Positions 8,577 through 17,183 of a stretch of 55,402 nt of DNA are shown here, piece by piece (position 1 is the first letter of the stretch; each line of letters begins with the position of its first letter). The notes under the pieces are model-generated. The model was not told the DNA's origin. It saw nothing but the letters and a program-made list of their open reading frames with translations, and did not search any database. Both the position numbers and the translations under genes were made by a program. The stretch comes from Candidatus Thioglobus sp. REDSEA-S12_B1. GTDB lineage: Bacteria; Pseudomonadota; Gammaproteobacteria; PS1; Pseudothioglobaceae. The DNA lies in assembly GCA_001628405.1 (NCBI GenBank), contig LURN01000017.1, positions 1 to 55,402 on the forward strand, in the 5' to 3' direction.

Positions 8577-8720
8577 AATAATGTATCACAATAATATATG
8601 TTTTAGACCTCTCATTTTCAATGTCTTTTCATGAAAATCTGTATTTCGTTAGATTTAATAATATTATGAAGATATTACTCTAATAAGGTATATTTGAACC
8701 AAACTTTAATTGGCTGATAA

Positions 8721-11309
8721 GTGAATCTTAAAAATCTGATTATTGTAGTAATGTCTCTATCTTTAATTGGTTGTATCGGAGGTAGAGGTGGAGGTTCTAG
8801 TTCAAGTGTTGTATCTAGTTCTTCAACTGCTGACTATGCTCTAGCTAAAAGCACTTCATTTACTGAAGGTAGTTCATCCTCTCAAAACTCAATTAAATCA
8901 GAAACTCAGTGGACCAATGTCGACTATTCAGGAAGCGCCAGCAGCGTTCATCCATATGAGCAAATGAATATTCATAAGGCGCAGTCATTTTCAGATGGCA
9001 CTAATAATTTGACAGGAATAGGCCAATTCATTCACATCGCAGACTTTAATTGTGACGATGATCACAAAGTTTATCTCAACAAAACGATTCATAATTTAGA
9101 TGATGGAGGGTCAGGTGAAAGTACATTTGGCGCAGCAGATTCAGACGACTACCACTGTCAGGCAGTTGCCTCAATGGCGGCTGGAGACGGCACTGGGACT
9201 GGAGACACATCTGGAGAAAACCTATTAAGTGGTGTTGCTCCTGACGCTGATTTAATACTTTCAAGTATTCCCAATACGAGTGGAACCTATAAGACAGATG
9301 ATTTTGCTGCTGACCTCGATCTAGCTAGGGGTTATGAAGCAGTCGCTTCAAATAACAGTTGGGGGATGGGAGATAGTACAGACTCAAATGCAAACGCAAA
9401 TTGGAACATAACTGAGCTTAAGACCTATATATCAGATAACAGTTTATCCAATAACCAAGGGTTTGCAGCATTAATGGAAGGCTCTTCTAGTTCTGATGCA
9501 ATTACAGCAACTCAGTCATACATAACAGCACTAGATAACTTTCAAAACAACGGAGTAATTGTATTCTCTTCAGGAAACTATAGTGGTGAATCTGATGTCA
9601 GTGCGGTTGCTGCTCTTCCAGAGTTATATTCCCAGCTATCTGAAGCTTGGCTTACTGTCGGTATGGTTGACTTTACAGGTAATGATATTAGTAATGCGAG
9701 TGAATCTGAATTCACTCTAAAAGGCAACAAATGTGGTTCAGCCAAAGAGTACTGTGTTGTTGCTGATGGTTGGCAACTCAATGTTGGTGGTTATATTAAT
9801 GACGGAACAAGTGTTTACCCTACTCAAAAATCGGGTTCATCTCTAACAGCACCAATGATTTCAGGTGGAATTGCTCTTCTGTCACAAGCCTTCCCAAATC
9901 ATACTCCTGAGCAATTAACTGACAGGGTTCTTGCATCAGCCAATAATAGTTGGTTTACACCTGAAGGTAACACAACTTTTACAACTCACGGAAACGGCAT
10001 TAAACATGGTTATCACTCAACTTGGGGTCACGGCGTCCCCGATTTTTATGCTGCATTAAAGCCAATTACTTCAAATGCGAATCCAGCCATGTCACTCTAT
10101 ACTGGAAATTCAATTCAATCCAGTGAGAGTCAGTCGCTATCTTCGTCCTACATCACCACAACACCTTCATTCGGGAATACAATTTCACAAGGATTGGTTG
10201 GTGAGGTTGGTTATGCCTATGATGCATTGAACGGAGGCTTTAAATATGACTTGTCTTCAAGAGTTAATCTTTTCAATAGTAAGGATTCAAAAATCAATTT
10301 ATCTTCAGAACTGTTGCTGCTTGACACACCTATTACGAATAAAAAAAATAACTTACTTGATATAAGTCAAACTAACTCTTCCTTGTTTCAGAATAATAAA
10401 CTTGAGACAACTCTAACGCTTGGCAATAGTTCACTTCCGGTTCAGAGTTTCTATGGGTCAAACTCAGACCCGGCGTTTGCCTTATCAAACTTTGAAACTC
10501 CATATCTCGAATCAAAAAAAGGTAGTCTCGGTGTTAGTGCAAGTTACGAGCTAGAAAATTCTCGTTTCATGATTGGAACCTCAAACCCAATTAGACACAA
10601 TTATGATGCAGATAGTTTAATTGAGTCAGGTCAATCCATAGTTGCCTCCTTGGAGTATGATTATTCTTCGGATGCAAGTATCACTCTAATGTCAGGCTAT
10701 ACTAGAGAGAAAGATAATTTACTAGGACTCGTAGGTAGCGACGCCTTTTCAACACTTGGAGCAAAATCAAGCACTGTTTTTAGCGCTTTAAAAGCGCAGG
10801 GTCATATTAATGACAACTTGACCTTAACTGGTTTAGCAACAATTGCTAGAACAAATATGTCTAAACCAGAGTCCAGTTTTATTGAATCTGCAAGCGACGT
10901 TAAGTCTACAAGTATTGCTCTGATCGCAACTCAAAAAAATATTTTAGGCGATGACCAATTTTCACTCTCAATTAGCCAACCAAATAGAATAGAGGATGGT
11001 GAAATGTCCATAAGAATTTCTAATTTAGCCGAGTCTGATGGGACCATATCCTATAGAACTAAAGGCATTAAACTTCAGCCTTTTGGAAGAGAAGTGTCTT
11101 ATGGACTTAATTACCGAAAAGACTTTGATCAAAATTTTGGCGTTTCTTTAAAGCATATATTGACATCCAATCTAAATCATATGCAAGACAGTGCTATTGC
11201 GAAATCAAGCTATATTGGACTCAGATTTAAAGACCTAAAGTTAGGTTATAACATAGACTCAGCGAGTTCATCGGAGAATGCGGAATTATCCTATCAGTTC
11301 AACTTCTAA
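8721..11309 (+). CDS. Lipid-anchored subtilisin-like autotransporter protease
   Basis: 862 aa, GTG start. The first 18 residues form a lipoprotein signal with lipobox LIGC, followed by a Gly/Ser-rich linker. An S8 protease domain follows: catalytic Asp at about 108 ('IADFN'), His at about 145 ('DDYHCQAVASMAAG') and Ser at about 373 ('GSSLTAPMISGG'). Asn-Ser-Trp-Gly near 211 fits the family as well. From about residue 450 the sequence becomes beta-strand-rich and ends in '...ELSYQFNF', with the terminal phenylalanine of an outer-membrane autotransporter barrel. The layout matches the lipidated autotransporters NalP and SphB1, which cleave other surface proteins. The His context (YHCQ rather than SHGT) is unusual. 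Expected location: outer membrane with a surface-exposed protease domain. It is monocistronic. Confidence 0.85.
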   Translation: MNLKNLIIVVMSLSLIGCIGGRGGGSSSSVVSSSSTADYALAKSTSFTEGSSSSQNSIKSETQWTNVDYSGSASSVHPYEQMNIHKAQSFSDGTNNLTGIGQFIHIADFNCDDDHKVYLNKTIHNLDDGGSGESTFGAADSDDYHCQAVASMAAGDGTGTGDTSGENLLSGVAPDADLILSSIPNTSGTYKTDDFAADLDLARGYEAVASNNSWGMGDSTDSNANANWNITELKTYISDNSLSNNQGFAALMEGSSSSDAITATQSYITALDNFQNNGVIVFSSGNYSGESDVSAVAALPELYSQLSEAWLTVGMVDFTGNDISNASESEFTLKGNKCGSAKEYCVVADGWQLNVGGYINDGTSVYPTQKSGSSLTAPMISGGIALLSQAFPNHTPEQLTDRVLASANNSWFTPEGNTTFTTHGNGIKHGYHSTWGHGVPDFYAALKPITSNANPAMSLYTGNSIQSSESQSLSSSYITTTPSFGNTISQGLVGEVGYAYDALNGGFKYDLSSRVNLFNSKDSKINLSSELLLLDTPITNKKNNLLDISQTNSSLFQNNKLETTLTLGNSSLPVQSFYGSNSDPAFALSNFETPYLESKKGSLGVSASYELENSRFMIGTSNPIRHNYDADSLIESGQSIVASLEYDYSSDASITLMSGYTREKDNLLGLVGSDAFSTLGAKSSTVFSALKAQGHINDNLTLTGLATIARTNMSKPESSFIESASDVKSTSIALIATQKNILGDDQFSLSISQPNRIEDGEMSIRISNLAESDGTISYRTKGIKLQPFGREVSYGLNYRKDFDQNFGVSLKHILTSNLNHMQDSAIAKSSYIGLRFKDLKLGYNIDSASSSENAELSYQFNF

Positions 11310-11404
11310 ATTGAATTTATTTAAATCTGTAAAACAAAATATTAACCATTGACTTCTCTTTTCATAATTTACAATAGTCATTTTTAGATTTTAGATTATT
11401 CAAT

Positions 11405-12127
11405 TTGAAAAAGAATATCCTTGTTTTTAAACACATGACTTCACAAAATCCAGGCATTTTTAGGGATTTTGCCGAGAGTCAGAATATTTCATTTCATGAG
11501 ATTGATCTTCATGCTGGCGAGCAAATTCCAGACCTAAAAAACTATGATGGTCTCTGGGTCATGGGCGGCTCCATGAATGTCTGGGAGAAGGATAAATATC
11601 CTTGGCTTATCGATGAAAAAAATGCAATTCGAGAAGCGATTCAAGATTTAAAGATACCTTTTCTTGGCATATGTCTGGGTCATCAACTTGTTGCTGAGGC
11701 TTTGGGTGGCAGAGCTGAGAGAACTGAAAATCATGAGGTTGGTTTGTTTGAAATCAAGCCTACTAAGGAAGGATTAAATCATCCTTTTTTAAGAGATTTT
11801 AAAGTCTCAGATAAGTGGGTTAATGTTCATTTAGTTGAGGTGACTCGTCCGCCTAAAGGGGCAATAATACTGGCCTCATCAGATCGATGTGTGAACCATG
11901 TCATGCAAATCTCAAAAAATGCATTTTCGTGTCAATTTCATCCAGAAGCTTGTAGCCATACTCTTGAAGGCTGGATGCAAATCCCTGGAATTCCATCAGC
12001 GCTTGAGGATCTGCTTGGTAAAGAAGGTGTGGATACTTTTGAGCGAGAGTTTGAAAATAATTTAATGGAGAACAAGAGGGCATCACATACTTTATTTAAG
12101 AACTGGTGTGAATTAGTCTTTCAATAA
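11405..12127 (+). CDS. Class I glutamine amidotransferase-like protein
   Basis: 240 aa, TTG start. It is a type 1 GATase domain: nucleophile elbow 'FLGICLGHQLVAEALGG' with the cysteine at about 97, and catalytic His-Glu in 'FSCQFHPEAC' near residue 180. It resembles free-standing GMP-synthase-like amidotransferases rather than a GuaA subunit. The partner and substrate are unknown; relatives include gamma-glutamyl hydrolases acting on small glutamyl compounds. It is flanked by the autotransporter and a Cys-rich gene with separate spacing, so probably its own unit. Confidence 0.8.
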   Translation: MKKNILVFKHMTSQNPGIFRDFAESQNISFHEIDLHAGEQIPDLKNYDGLWVMGGSMNVWEKDKYPWLIDEKNAIREAIQDLKIPFLGICLGHQLVAEALGGRAERTENHEVGLFEIKPTKEGLNHPFLRDFKVSDKWVNVHLVEVTRPPKGAIILASSDRCVNHVMQISKNAFSCQFHPEACSHTLEGWMQIPGIPSALEDLLGKEGVDTFEREFENNLMENKRASHTLFKNWCELVFQ

Positions 12128-12199
12128 ATATATTTGATTGCATGTGCATTGCTATTTTATTGCTCTAAAATAGTGATGAAAATTTAGTCTCGACTGAAT

Positions 12200-12544
12200 A
12201 TGACTGCTAAAAATTGCTCTCAATGTAATCAAGAATTTGGATGCGGCGCTGGGACTGGTAACTGCTGGTGCATGATCTTCCCTCCAGTAATGTCTCCAAC
12301 CTCAGAGCAAGATTGCTTTTGTCCATCCTGCCTTGGTGAAGCTATCAATAATCGAATTGATTTCCTAGTTGAGGACAAAGGTATGGAGGATTTTCAGAAA
12401 TTTGTTGAGCCATATCGTGCTCAAACTAAACTCATCAAAAACGTAGACTATACTATTGAAAATGGGCTTTATGTGTTCAGCAAGTGGTACCTCGTCAAAC
12501 AGGGTGAGTGCTGCAGTAACGGTTGTAAAAATTGCCCCTATTAA
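12200..12544 (+). CDS. Cysteine-rich CWC / DUF5522 fusion protein
   Basis: 114 aa in two small parts. The N-terminal ~50 residues are cysteine-rich ('CSQCNQEFGCGAGTGNCWC' and 'CFCPSCLGEA'), as in the cysteine-rich CWC family. The C-terminal part ends in 'GLYVFSKWYLVKQGECC' followed by 'SNGCKNCPY', the DUF5522 pattern. The two are often separate short genes and are fused here. Metal binding, probably zinc or an Fe-S cluster, is likely from the cysteines. Function is unknown. Confidence 0.75.
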   Translation: MTAKNCSQCNQEFGCGAGTGNCWCMIFPPVMSPTSEQDCFCPSCLGEAINNRIDFLVEDKGMEDFQKFVEPYRAQTKLIKNVDYTIENGLYVFSKWYLVKQGECCSNGCKNCPY

Positions 12545-12570
12545 ATTTAATAATGTAAGAGGACTTCAAT

Positions 12571-12702
12571 ATGAATGATGAACAAGTTGACAAAATTATA
12601 AAAGAGCTCAGAGATATTCGCGGCATTATGAGCAAGGCTTATCAACTATTTTGGGTTGCGAGCTTGTTGCTTCTGCTGATTCTTATTGTAAATTTCATTT
12701 GA
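12571..12702 (+). CDS. 43-aa single-span membrane peptide
   Basis: A 43-codon frame with a good Shine-Dalgarno sequence (TAAGAGG) ahead of the ATG. The N-terminal half is charged (MNDEQVDKIIKELRDIRG) and the C-terminal half is one hydrophobic helix (about residues 24-43). It lies 26 bases after the Cys-rich gene and 22 bases before peptide deformylase, so all three may be cotranscribed. I do not recognise a family. Confidence 0.6.
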   Translation: MNDEQVDKIIKELRDIRGIMSKAYQLFWVASLLLLLILIVNFI

Positions 12703-12724
12703 AACAATTAAGGAAGTTACATCA

Positions 12725-13297
12725 GTGATCAGAAAAATAGTGCAAATCGGTAACCCAGCTCTTCGTCAGATTGCTGATTCTGTCGATGTCAACCAGATTC
12801 AATCCGATGAGATTCAAAGTCTGATTGATGATCTTATTGAAACAATGAGGAATGCTAATGGGGCGGGGCTTGCTGCCACTCAAATCGCTGTTCCGCTCAG
12901 AATATGCATTATAGAGGTCAACAAAAATCCTCGATACCCATACAAGCCAGATATTCCCTTAACGGTTTTAATTAATCCAAAAGTTACCTTTTTAACTGAA
13001 GAGAGAATCCATGTGTATGAAGGGTGTTTATCGGTTCCAAATATGAGGGGTCAAGTTGACCGCTGCCCTGAAATTTTAATTGAAGGCTTTGATAGAGACG
13101 GTCAAGAGGTTAGTTTTATTTCAAAAGGGATAAGCGCTGGAACCTTTCAACATGAGCTTGATCACCTTGATGGGCTCATTTATACAGATAGAATGTCTGA
13201 TGCAAGCTCTTTAACCACGATAGATGAATTTGCAGAGCATTACGAAGAAAAATTCAAAGATCAAGTGATCAATATTGTTAAAAAATACGGCAGTTAA
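12725..13297 (+). CDS. def: Peptide deformylase
   Basis: 190 aa, GTG start. It removes the formyl group from the N-terminal methionine of new proteins in the cytoplasm. The three family motifs are all present: 'GAGLAATQI' (about residues 46-54), 'EGCLSVP' (metal-ligand Cys) and 'QHELDHLDG' (HExxH-type site, here HELDH, with two metal-binding histidines). It is not next to fmt as in Escherichia coli, and may be a secondary copy. Confidence 0.92.
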   Translation: MIRKIVQIGNPALRQIADSVDVNQIQSDEIQSLIDDLIETMRNANGAGLAATQIAVPLRICIIEVNKNPRYPYKPDIPLTVLINPKVTFLTEERIHVYEGCLSVPNMRGQVDRCPEILIEGFDRDGQEVSFISKGISAGTFQHELDHLDGLIYTDRMSDASSLTTIDEFAEHYEEKFKDQVINIVKKYGS

Positions 13298-13315
13298 AAA
13301 AACATCAACCAAATG

Positions 13316-13359
13316 AAGTTCTCATTGAACTTTAGTGATAAAAAAAATAGATTTTTATC
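13316..13359. repeat. Two short hairpins downstream of def
   Basis: AAGTTC/GAACTT with a five-base loop (13316-13332) is followed by GATAAAAA/TTTTTATC (13337-13359). They lie in the 248-base gap before amt and could form a weak terminator for def. No strong T-tract follows the first hairpin, so the call is tentative. Confidence 0.35.
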
Positions 13360-13459
13360 TAGCTGATAAGTATTTGTTATTTCATATATATCTTTAGAAA
13401 GTTTCTATTTTTTGACTCATTTAAAGATAATTTTTCTAGATTTAGTGCCTCTCTTTCTA

Positions 13460-13501
13460 TATACTCGTTACCTGTAGGGATATAAAATTTCCTGCAGGTA
13501 A
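13460..13501 (+). promoter_or_regulatory. amt promoter/leader with inverted repeat
   Basis: A TATACT hexamer (13460-13465) is a possible -10 box. Immediately after it comes an 11-bp inverted repeat: TTACCTGTAGG at 13468 and CCTGCAGGTAA ending at 13501, with one G-U pair. Depending on the start site it may be an operator or a leader hairpin. A good -35 and a sigma-54 site were not seen. Confidence 0.45.
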
Positions 13502-13545
13502 AAAACGGAGAGAGATTCTTTTAAACTAATAAAGGAGATAATGTT

Positions 13546-14949
13546 TTGGAAGATCAAATATTAGCTTTAACGGCTGAAGTGGCCGCTATTAAGAGTGCTG
13601 CTCAGGTCACAAACACCATGTTTGCTGAGATGTACTATTATGTTACGATCCCCTTGATGGTTCTCATTCATGCTGGCTTCCTTCTCTATGAGATGGGTGC
13701 TACTCGCGTGAAGAACGTTCTGTCATCGGGTATGAAAAACTTACTCGCGTTCGCGTTTACAATTGCTGCGTGGTACCTGTTTGGTTGGTGGTTCTACTGG
13801 GCCCTTCCAACCTGGCCATTAGACTTCAGCGCTGGCGCTGGCTACATGGAAATATCAGGTCTAGAATATGCAAATGCAATCGCATGGGCATGGGGTGATT
13901 CTGCCCAATACATGGGACCAAATATGGCTGACAACGCTTCAGGTGTATTCTGGGGTGCTTTTGCTCTATTCGCCGCAACCACTGCATCGATTTGTTCTGG
14001 TGCTTTAATCGAGAGAATACAAACTGTAGGTTTTGTAATCTGTGCGATTGTTCTAGGTACTGCTGCTTGGGGTATTGCTGCTGCTTGGGGATGGCACGCT
14101 GATGGTTGGTTAGTTACAAAGTTTGGATATCACGACTTTGGTGCTGCTGGTCTTGTACACGCTGTAGCTGGTTTCTTTGCGCTAGGTGTTCTAATGAACC
14201 TAGGACCTCGTGTGGGTAAATTTAATGCTGATGGCTCTGCAAACCACCTTGCTGGTCATAACATGCCGCTAACTGTAACTGGCTTGATGCTAATTATTGT
14301 TGGATTCTTCGGTTTCCTTATGGCATGTATCATCTTACCTGGTGAGGGATGGAGTTGGTATGCTGACAAAGGTACAACAATCTACGGTACTCCAATGACG
14401 CTTTCAGCTCTTGCATTCAATATTCCTCTGGCTGCTGCTGGCGGTATTATTGGTTCTTGGGTGATTACTAGAGACCCTTTCTGGATGATGTCTGGCTGTC
14501 TTGCAGGTATTATTTCGGTAGCTTCAGGTCTTGATGTTTACTTTGGTTCTACAGTCATCGCTGTTTCTTTGGTCGCAGGTATGATCTTGAAGCCTTGTGC
14601 TGATTGGTTAGAAGGCCTTGGTATTGACGATGCGGTAGGCGCAGTAACGGTTCACGGAACGATTGGTCTATTCGGTCTACTTGTTCTTGGTATCTTGGGT
14701 TCTGGTGTTCCAGGACTTGGCGCTTTTGCTCCAGAGGATACAGTTGCAATTAGCTTCTTTGGACAACTCGTTGGTGCAGTTGTAATGTTCTTGCTTGGTT
14801 TTGTTCCAGGATACGTTGTATCATGGATAGTTGACAAAGCTGGAATGTTGCGTATCCCAGATGCAGTCCAAGAGAAAGGTCTTGACGCTGTCAAGGTGCC
14901 TGCTCAGGCTTATCCTGAGTCAATGGTTAGTGCTGAATCTGATTCTTAA
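13546..14949 (+). CDS. amt: Ammonium (methylammonium) transporter Amt
   Basis: 467-aa Amt/MEP/Rh channel with about eleven transmembrane segments. Family landmarks are 'MVLIHAGFLLYEMGATRVKN' in the first helices, 'DFGAAGLVHAVAGFFALG' (first pore histidine region) and 'GAVTVHGTIGLFGLL' (second pore histidine). The start chosen is TTG at 13546, eight bases after AAAGGAG; an ATG at 13541 is in another frame and stops after seven codons. Amt proteins also pass methylammonium, which fits the methylamine island some 8 kb downstream. A small membrane-protein gene follows directly. No glnK gene is adjacent. Confidence 0.93.
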   Translation: MEDQILALTAEVAAIKSAAQVTNTMFAEMYYYVTIPLMVLIHAGFLLYEMGATRVKNVLSSGMKNLLAFAFTIAAWYLFGWWFYWALPTWPLDFSAGAGYMEISGLEYANAIAWAWGDSAQYMGPNMADNASGVFWGAFALFAATTASICSGALIERIQTVGFVICAIVLGTAAWGIAAAWGWHADGWLVTKFGYHDFGAAGLVHAVAGFFALGVLMNLGPRVGKFNADGSANHLAGHNMPLTVTGLMLIIVGFFGFLMACIILPGEGWSWYADKGTTIYGTPMTLSALAFNIPLAAAGGIIGSWVITRDPFWMMSGCLAGIISVASGLDVYFGSTVIAVSLVAGMILKPCADWLEGLGIDDAVGAVTVHGTIGLFGLLVLGILGSGVPGLGAFAPEDTVAISFFGQLVGAVVMFLLGFVPGYVVSWIVDKAGMLRIPDAVQEKGLDAVKVPAQAYPESMVSAESDS

Positions 14950-14963
14950 AAAGGAGAAATAAT

Positions 14964-15140
14964 ATGGGATATTTTGCAGAATCTTTTACAGAGTTATACA
15001 ATGCCGATGGTTGGATTGACATGGGCATGTACATCGGTTCAGGCTCATCCGCGCCTGGATGGTGGACAGTGATAGCTACAATTATGTTGATTGGAGTTCT
15101 AGTCAAAGGTAACAATGACGAGCAAGATCACTATAAGTAA
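14964..15140 (+). CDS. 58-aa single-span membrane protein cotranscribed with amt
   Basis: A 58-codon frame starts 14 bases after amt, preceded by a strong AAGGAGA ribosome site, and is followed by an intrinsic terminator. The protein starts MGYFAESFTELYNADGW, has a Gly/Ser-rich turn, one hydrophobic helix (about residues 30-48, 'WWTVIATIMLIGVLV') and an acidic tail. Position and signals support a real gene, probably an Amt-associated small protein. I do not recognise a named family. Confidence 0.7.
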   Translation: MGYFAESFTELYNADGWIDMGMYIGSGSSAPGWWTVIATIMLIGVLVKGNNDEQDHYK

Positions 15141-15164
15141 CAAACTGTAAAATGCAATAAAACG

Positions 15165-15197
15165 AAAAGGGCGGTATGAAAATACCGCCCTTTTTTA
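15165..15197. terminator. Bidirectional intrinsic terminator
   Basis: Stem GGGCGGTA/TACCGCCC with loop TGAAAA, A-run before and T-run after (AAAA...TTTTTT). It ends the amt unit on the plus strand and, by symmetry, the phyH-like gene on the minus strand. Confidence 0.9.
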
Positions 15198-15213
15198 TTC
15201 AGTACTTGTATTG

Positions 15214-16005
15214 TTATTTTTTCATTTTGTTATAAGTTTCATGAATCAGCGCTTCTTTTTGTTGTAACTTAATCCAGGCGACTTCATCAAACTCTTGAGT
15301 AGGAGGTTGGTCCATCTCAAAATGATTAAATTGATCAACACCTCTGACCAGCATAGCTGAGTCGTTATCTGTTTGAGTTTGATACATATCGGTGGAAATA
15401 TAGTTAATGGTCAGCCCTATTCTTCGATCATTGCTTAGATTCGGATAGGAAGTGTGCATCGTCCAGCCATGATGAAGAGATGCCTCACCTGCCTTAAGAG
15501 GGACACTAACCGCATCAATTTCAGAGACATTTTCAATGGTCTGTCCATGATGAAGAAGGTTGTTCTGATCTTTAGTTGTCTTGTGATTAACCCTCCCATT
15601 TTTGTGACTACCTGGAATCATATGCATGCACCCGCTCTCTTCAGTCGCATCTGATAGAGCAACCCAGGCAGCAACCTGTTTATCATCATTAAAGCCCCAG
15701 TAAGTTAAATCTTGGTGCCAGCTGATATGAGTTTTTGAGTGCGGCTCCTTGATAACAAATGACGTGTTATAAAGCAGTATATTGGGCCCAATTAAGGTCT
15801 CAACCTCATCTAAGAGCTTTTCATTCGTTGCTATTTGGTATGCAAAATCAAGAGCGGTGTGAATCTTATAGCGATAATTTAGAAGCTCAAACTTGGATTC
15901 AACTCTCTCTAGGATGGCTCGATACTCATGAGCGAGAGATTGATCAAGAACAGAGATTGGTGAATAAAAACCATTCTTTTCGTACTCTGTTTTTAAACGG
16001 CTCAC
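15214..16005 (-). CDS. Phytanoyl-CoA dioxygenase (PhyH) family oxygenase
   Basis: 263-aa Fe(II)/2-oxoglutarate-dependent oxygenase. The iron ligands are visible as His-x-Asp in 'ISWHQDLTYWGF' (about residue 97) and a distal His in 'HHGWTMHTSYPN' followed by an Arg for 2-oxoglutarate ('DRRIGLTINY'). Members hydroxylate diverse small substrates; some marine relatives act on phosphonates, ectoine or methylated compounds. Here the substrate is unknown. It is a single gene whose 3' end faces the amt terminator. Confidence 0.85.
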   Translation of the reverse strand: MSRLKTEYEKNGFYSPISVLDQSLAHEYRAILERVESKFELLNYRYKIHTALDFAYQIATNEKLLDEVETLIGPNILLYNTSFVIKEPHSKTHISWHQDLTYWGFNDDKQVAAWVALSDATEESGCMHMIPGSHKNGRVNHKTTKDQNNLLHHGQTIENVSEIDAVSVPLKAGEASLHHGWTMHTSYPNLSNDRRIGLTINYISTDMYQTQTDNDSAMLVRGVDQFNHFEMDQPPTQEFDEVAWIKLQQKEALIHETYNKMKK

Positions 16006-16049
16006 TCAAAACCCCTAATATTGAATATTGAGGGAATTATATTGCGCGA

Positions 16050-17183
16050 TTAAACTTTTAGCAACAGTCTTGCAGGATCCTCTAAAGCCTCCTTAATCGA
16101 GATTAAGAATTGAACGGCTTCTTTGCCATCGATAATTCTATGGTCATAAGATAAAGCAAGATACATCATCGGTCGAATAACGATTTCACCGTCAACAACA
16201 ACAGGACGCTCTTGAGTTTTATGCATTCCAAGAATCGCGCTTTGCGGCGAATTTAAGATGGGTGTTGACATTAATGATCCAAAAACGCCACCGTTAGATA
16301 TAGTAAAAGTTCCGCCGCTCATCTCTTCAATACCCAGCGTTCCATCTTGAGCTCTGACTGCAAAGTCAACAATTCCTTTCTCGATGTCGTGCATCCCCAT
16401 TTTATGAGCATCACGAAGAACTGGAACAACCAGGCCTCTGTCTGAAGAAACTGCAACAGAAACGTCACAGTATGCATGATAAACAATGTCTTCGCCATCA
16501 ATATAGGCATTGACCGTTGGAAACTTTTTGAGCGATTCTACAGCCGCCTTAACAAAGAACGACATAAAACCCAGCTTGACTGAATACTTCTTTTCAAAAG
16601 CTTCTTTATAACTCGCTCTCATTGAGAGTATCTCGCTCATATCAACCTCATTAAAGGTGGTCAGCATAGCTGTATTTTGAGTTGCTGAGTGAAGCTTATT
16701 GGCAATAGTCTTTCGAATACGAGTCATCGGAACTCTCTCTTCCATTCGATTGCCAGAGGGCCTAGGTGTAGAATTCTCTGGAGCTGGCTGAGAGCTCACT
16801 TGAGGTCTCTCTTGAGTCTCTTCATGAGTTTTTGGCTCTGCCTTGTGAATTTCATCAGGCTCATTCTTAGCGTCTGAGCTTTCAGTTTTTTCATCTTGTG
16901 CTGGAGCCTCTTCTTGATTCTCACTAGATTTATTATCTTCCGAGCTTGCTACATCATCCATCAGGCCAAGGACCTGCTGCTCAGTTACGGTTTCTCCTTC
17001 TTCAGCTGAAATTTCAGTTAGAACACCAGACTCTTCTGCAGGAACCTCTAAAACAACTTTATCAGTTTCAATTTCAACAATGACATCGTCAAGCTCAATA
17101 TAGTCACCCGGTTTCTTATGCCATGAGGCTACAGTTGCCTCATTAATCGACTCAGGAAGGACAGGTACTTTTATTTCTTTCAT
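16050..17183 (-). CDS. sucB: 2-oxoglutarate dehydrogenase E2 (dihydrolipoyl succinyltransferase), lacking a recognisable E3-binding domain
   Basis: 377 aa. The N-terminal lipoyl domain (residues 1-~78) has the lipoyl lysine in '[11 protein letters not shown]'. A long acidic, Ser/Glu/Pro-rich linker runs from ~80 to ~145. The catalytic acyltransferase domain then begins directly at '[17 protein letters not shown]' and ends with the active-site '[13 protein letters not shown]'. In ordinary SucB a ~35-residue peripheral subunit-binding domain, which docks E3, sits between linker and core. I cannot find it here, and the protein is correspondingly shorter than the usual ~400. The start overlaps the sucA stop by four bases (ATGA), so the two are translationally coupled. 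No lpd gene is in the window. Confidence 0.92.
   Translation of the reverse strand: MKEIKVPVLPESINEATVASWHKKPGDYIELDDVIVEIETDKVVLEVPAEESGVLTEISAEEGETVTEQQVLGLMDDVASSEDNKSSENQEEAPAQDEKTESSDAKNEPDEIHKAEPKTHEETQERPQVSSQPAPENSTPRPSGNRMEERVPMTRIRKTIANKLHSATQNTAMLTTFNEVDMSEILSMRASYKEAFEKKYSVKLGFMSFFVKAAVESLKKFPTVNAYIDGEDIVYHAYCDVSVAVSSDRGLVVPVLRDAHKMGMHDIEKGIVDFAVRAQDGTLGIEEMSGGTFTISNGGVFGSLMSTPILNSPQSAILGMHKTQERPVVVDGEIVIRPMMYLALSYDHRIIDGKEAVQFLISIKEALEDPARLLLKV

Noticed and set aside
14927-15115. 62-codon minus-strand frame opposite the small amt partner gene
   Set aside because: It is antisense to a well-signalled plus-strand gene, lacks a ribosome site and resembles no family.
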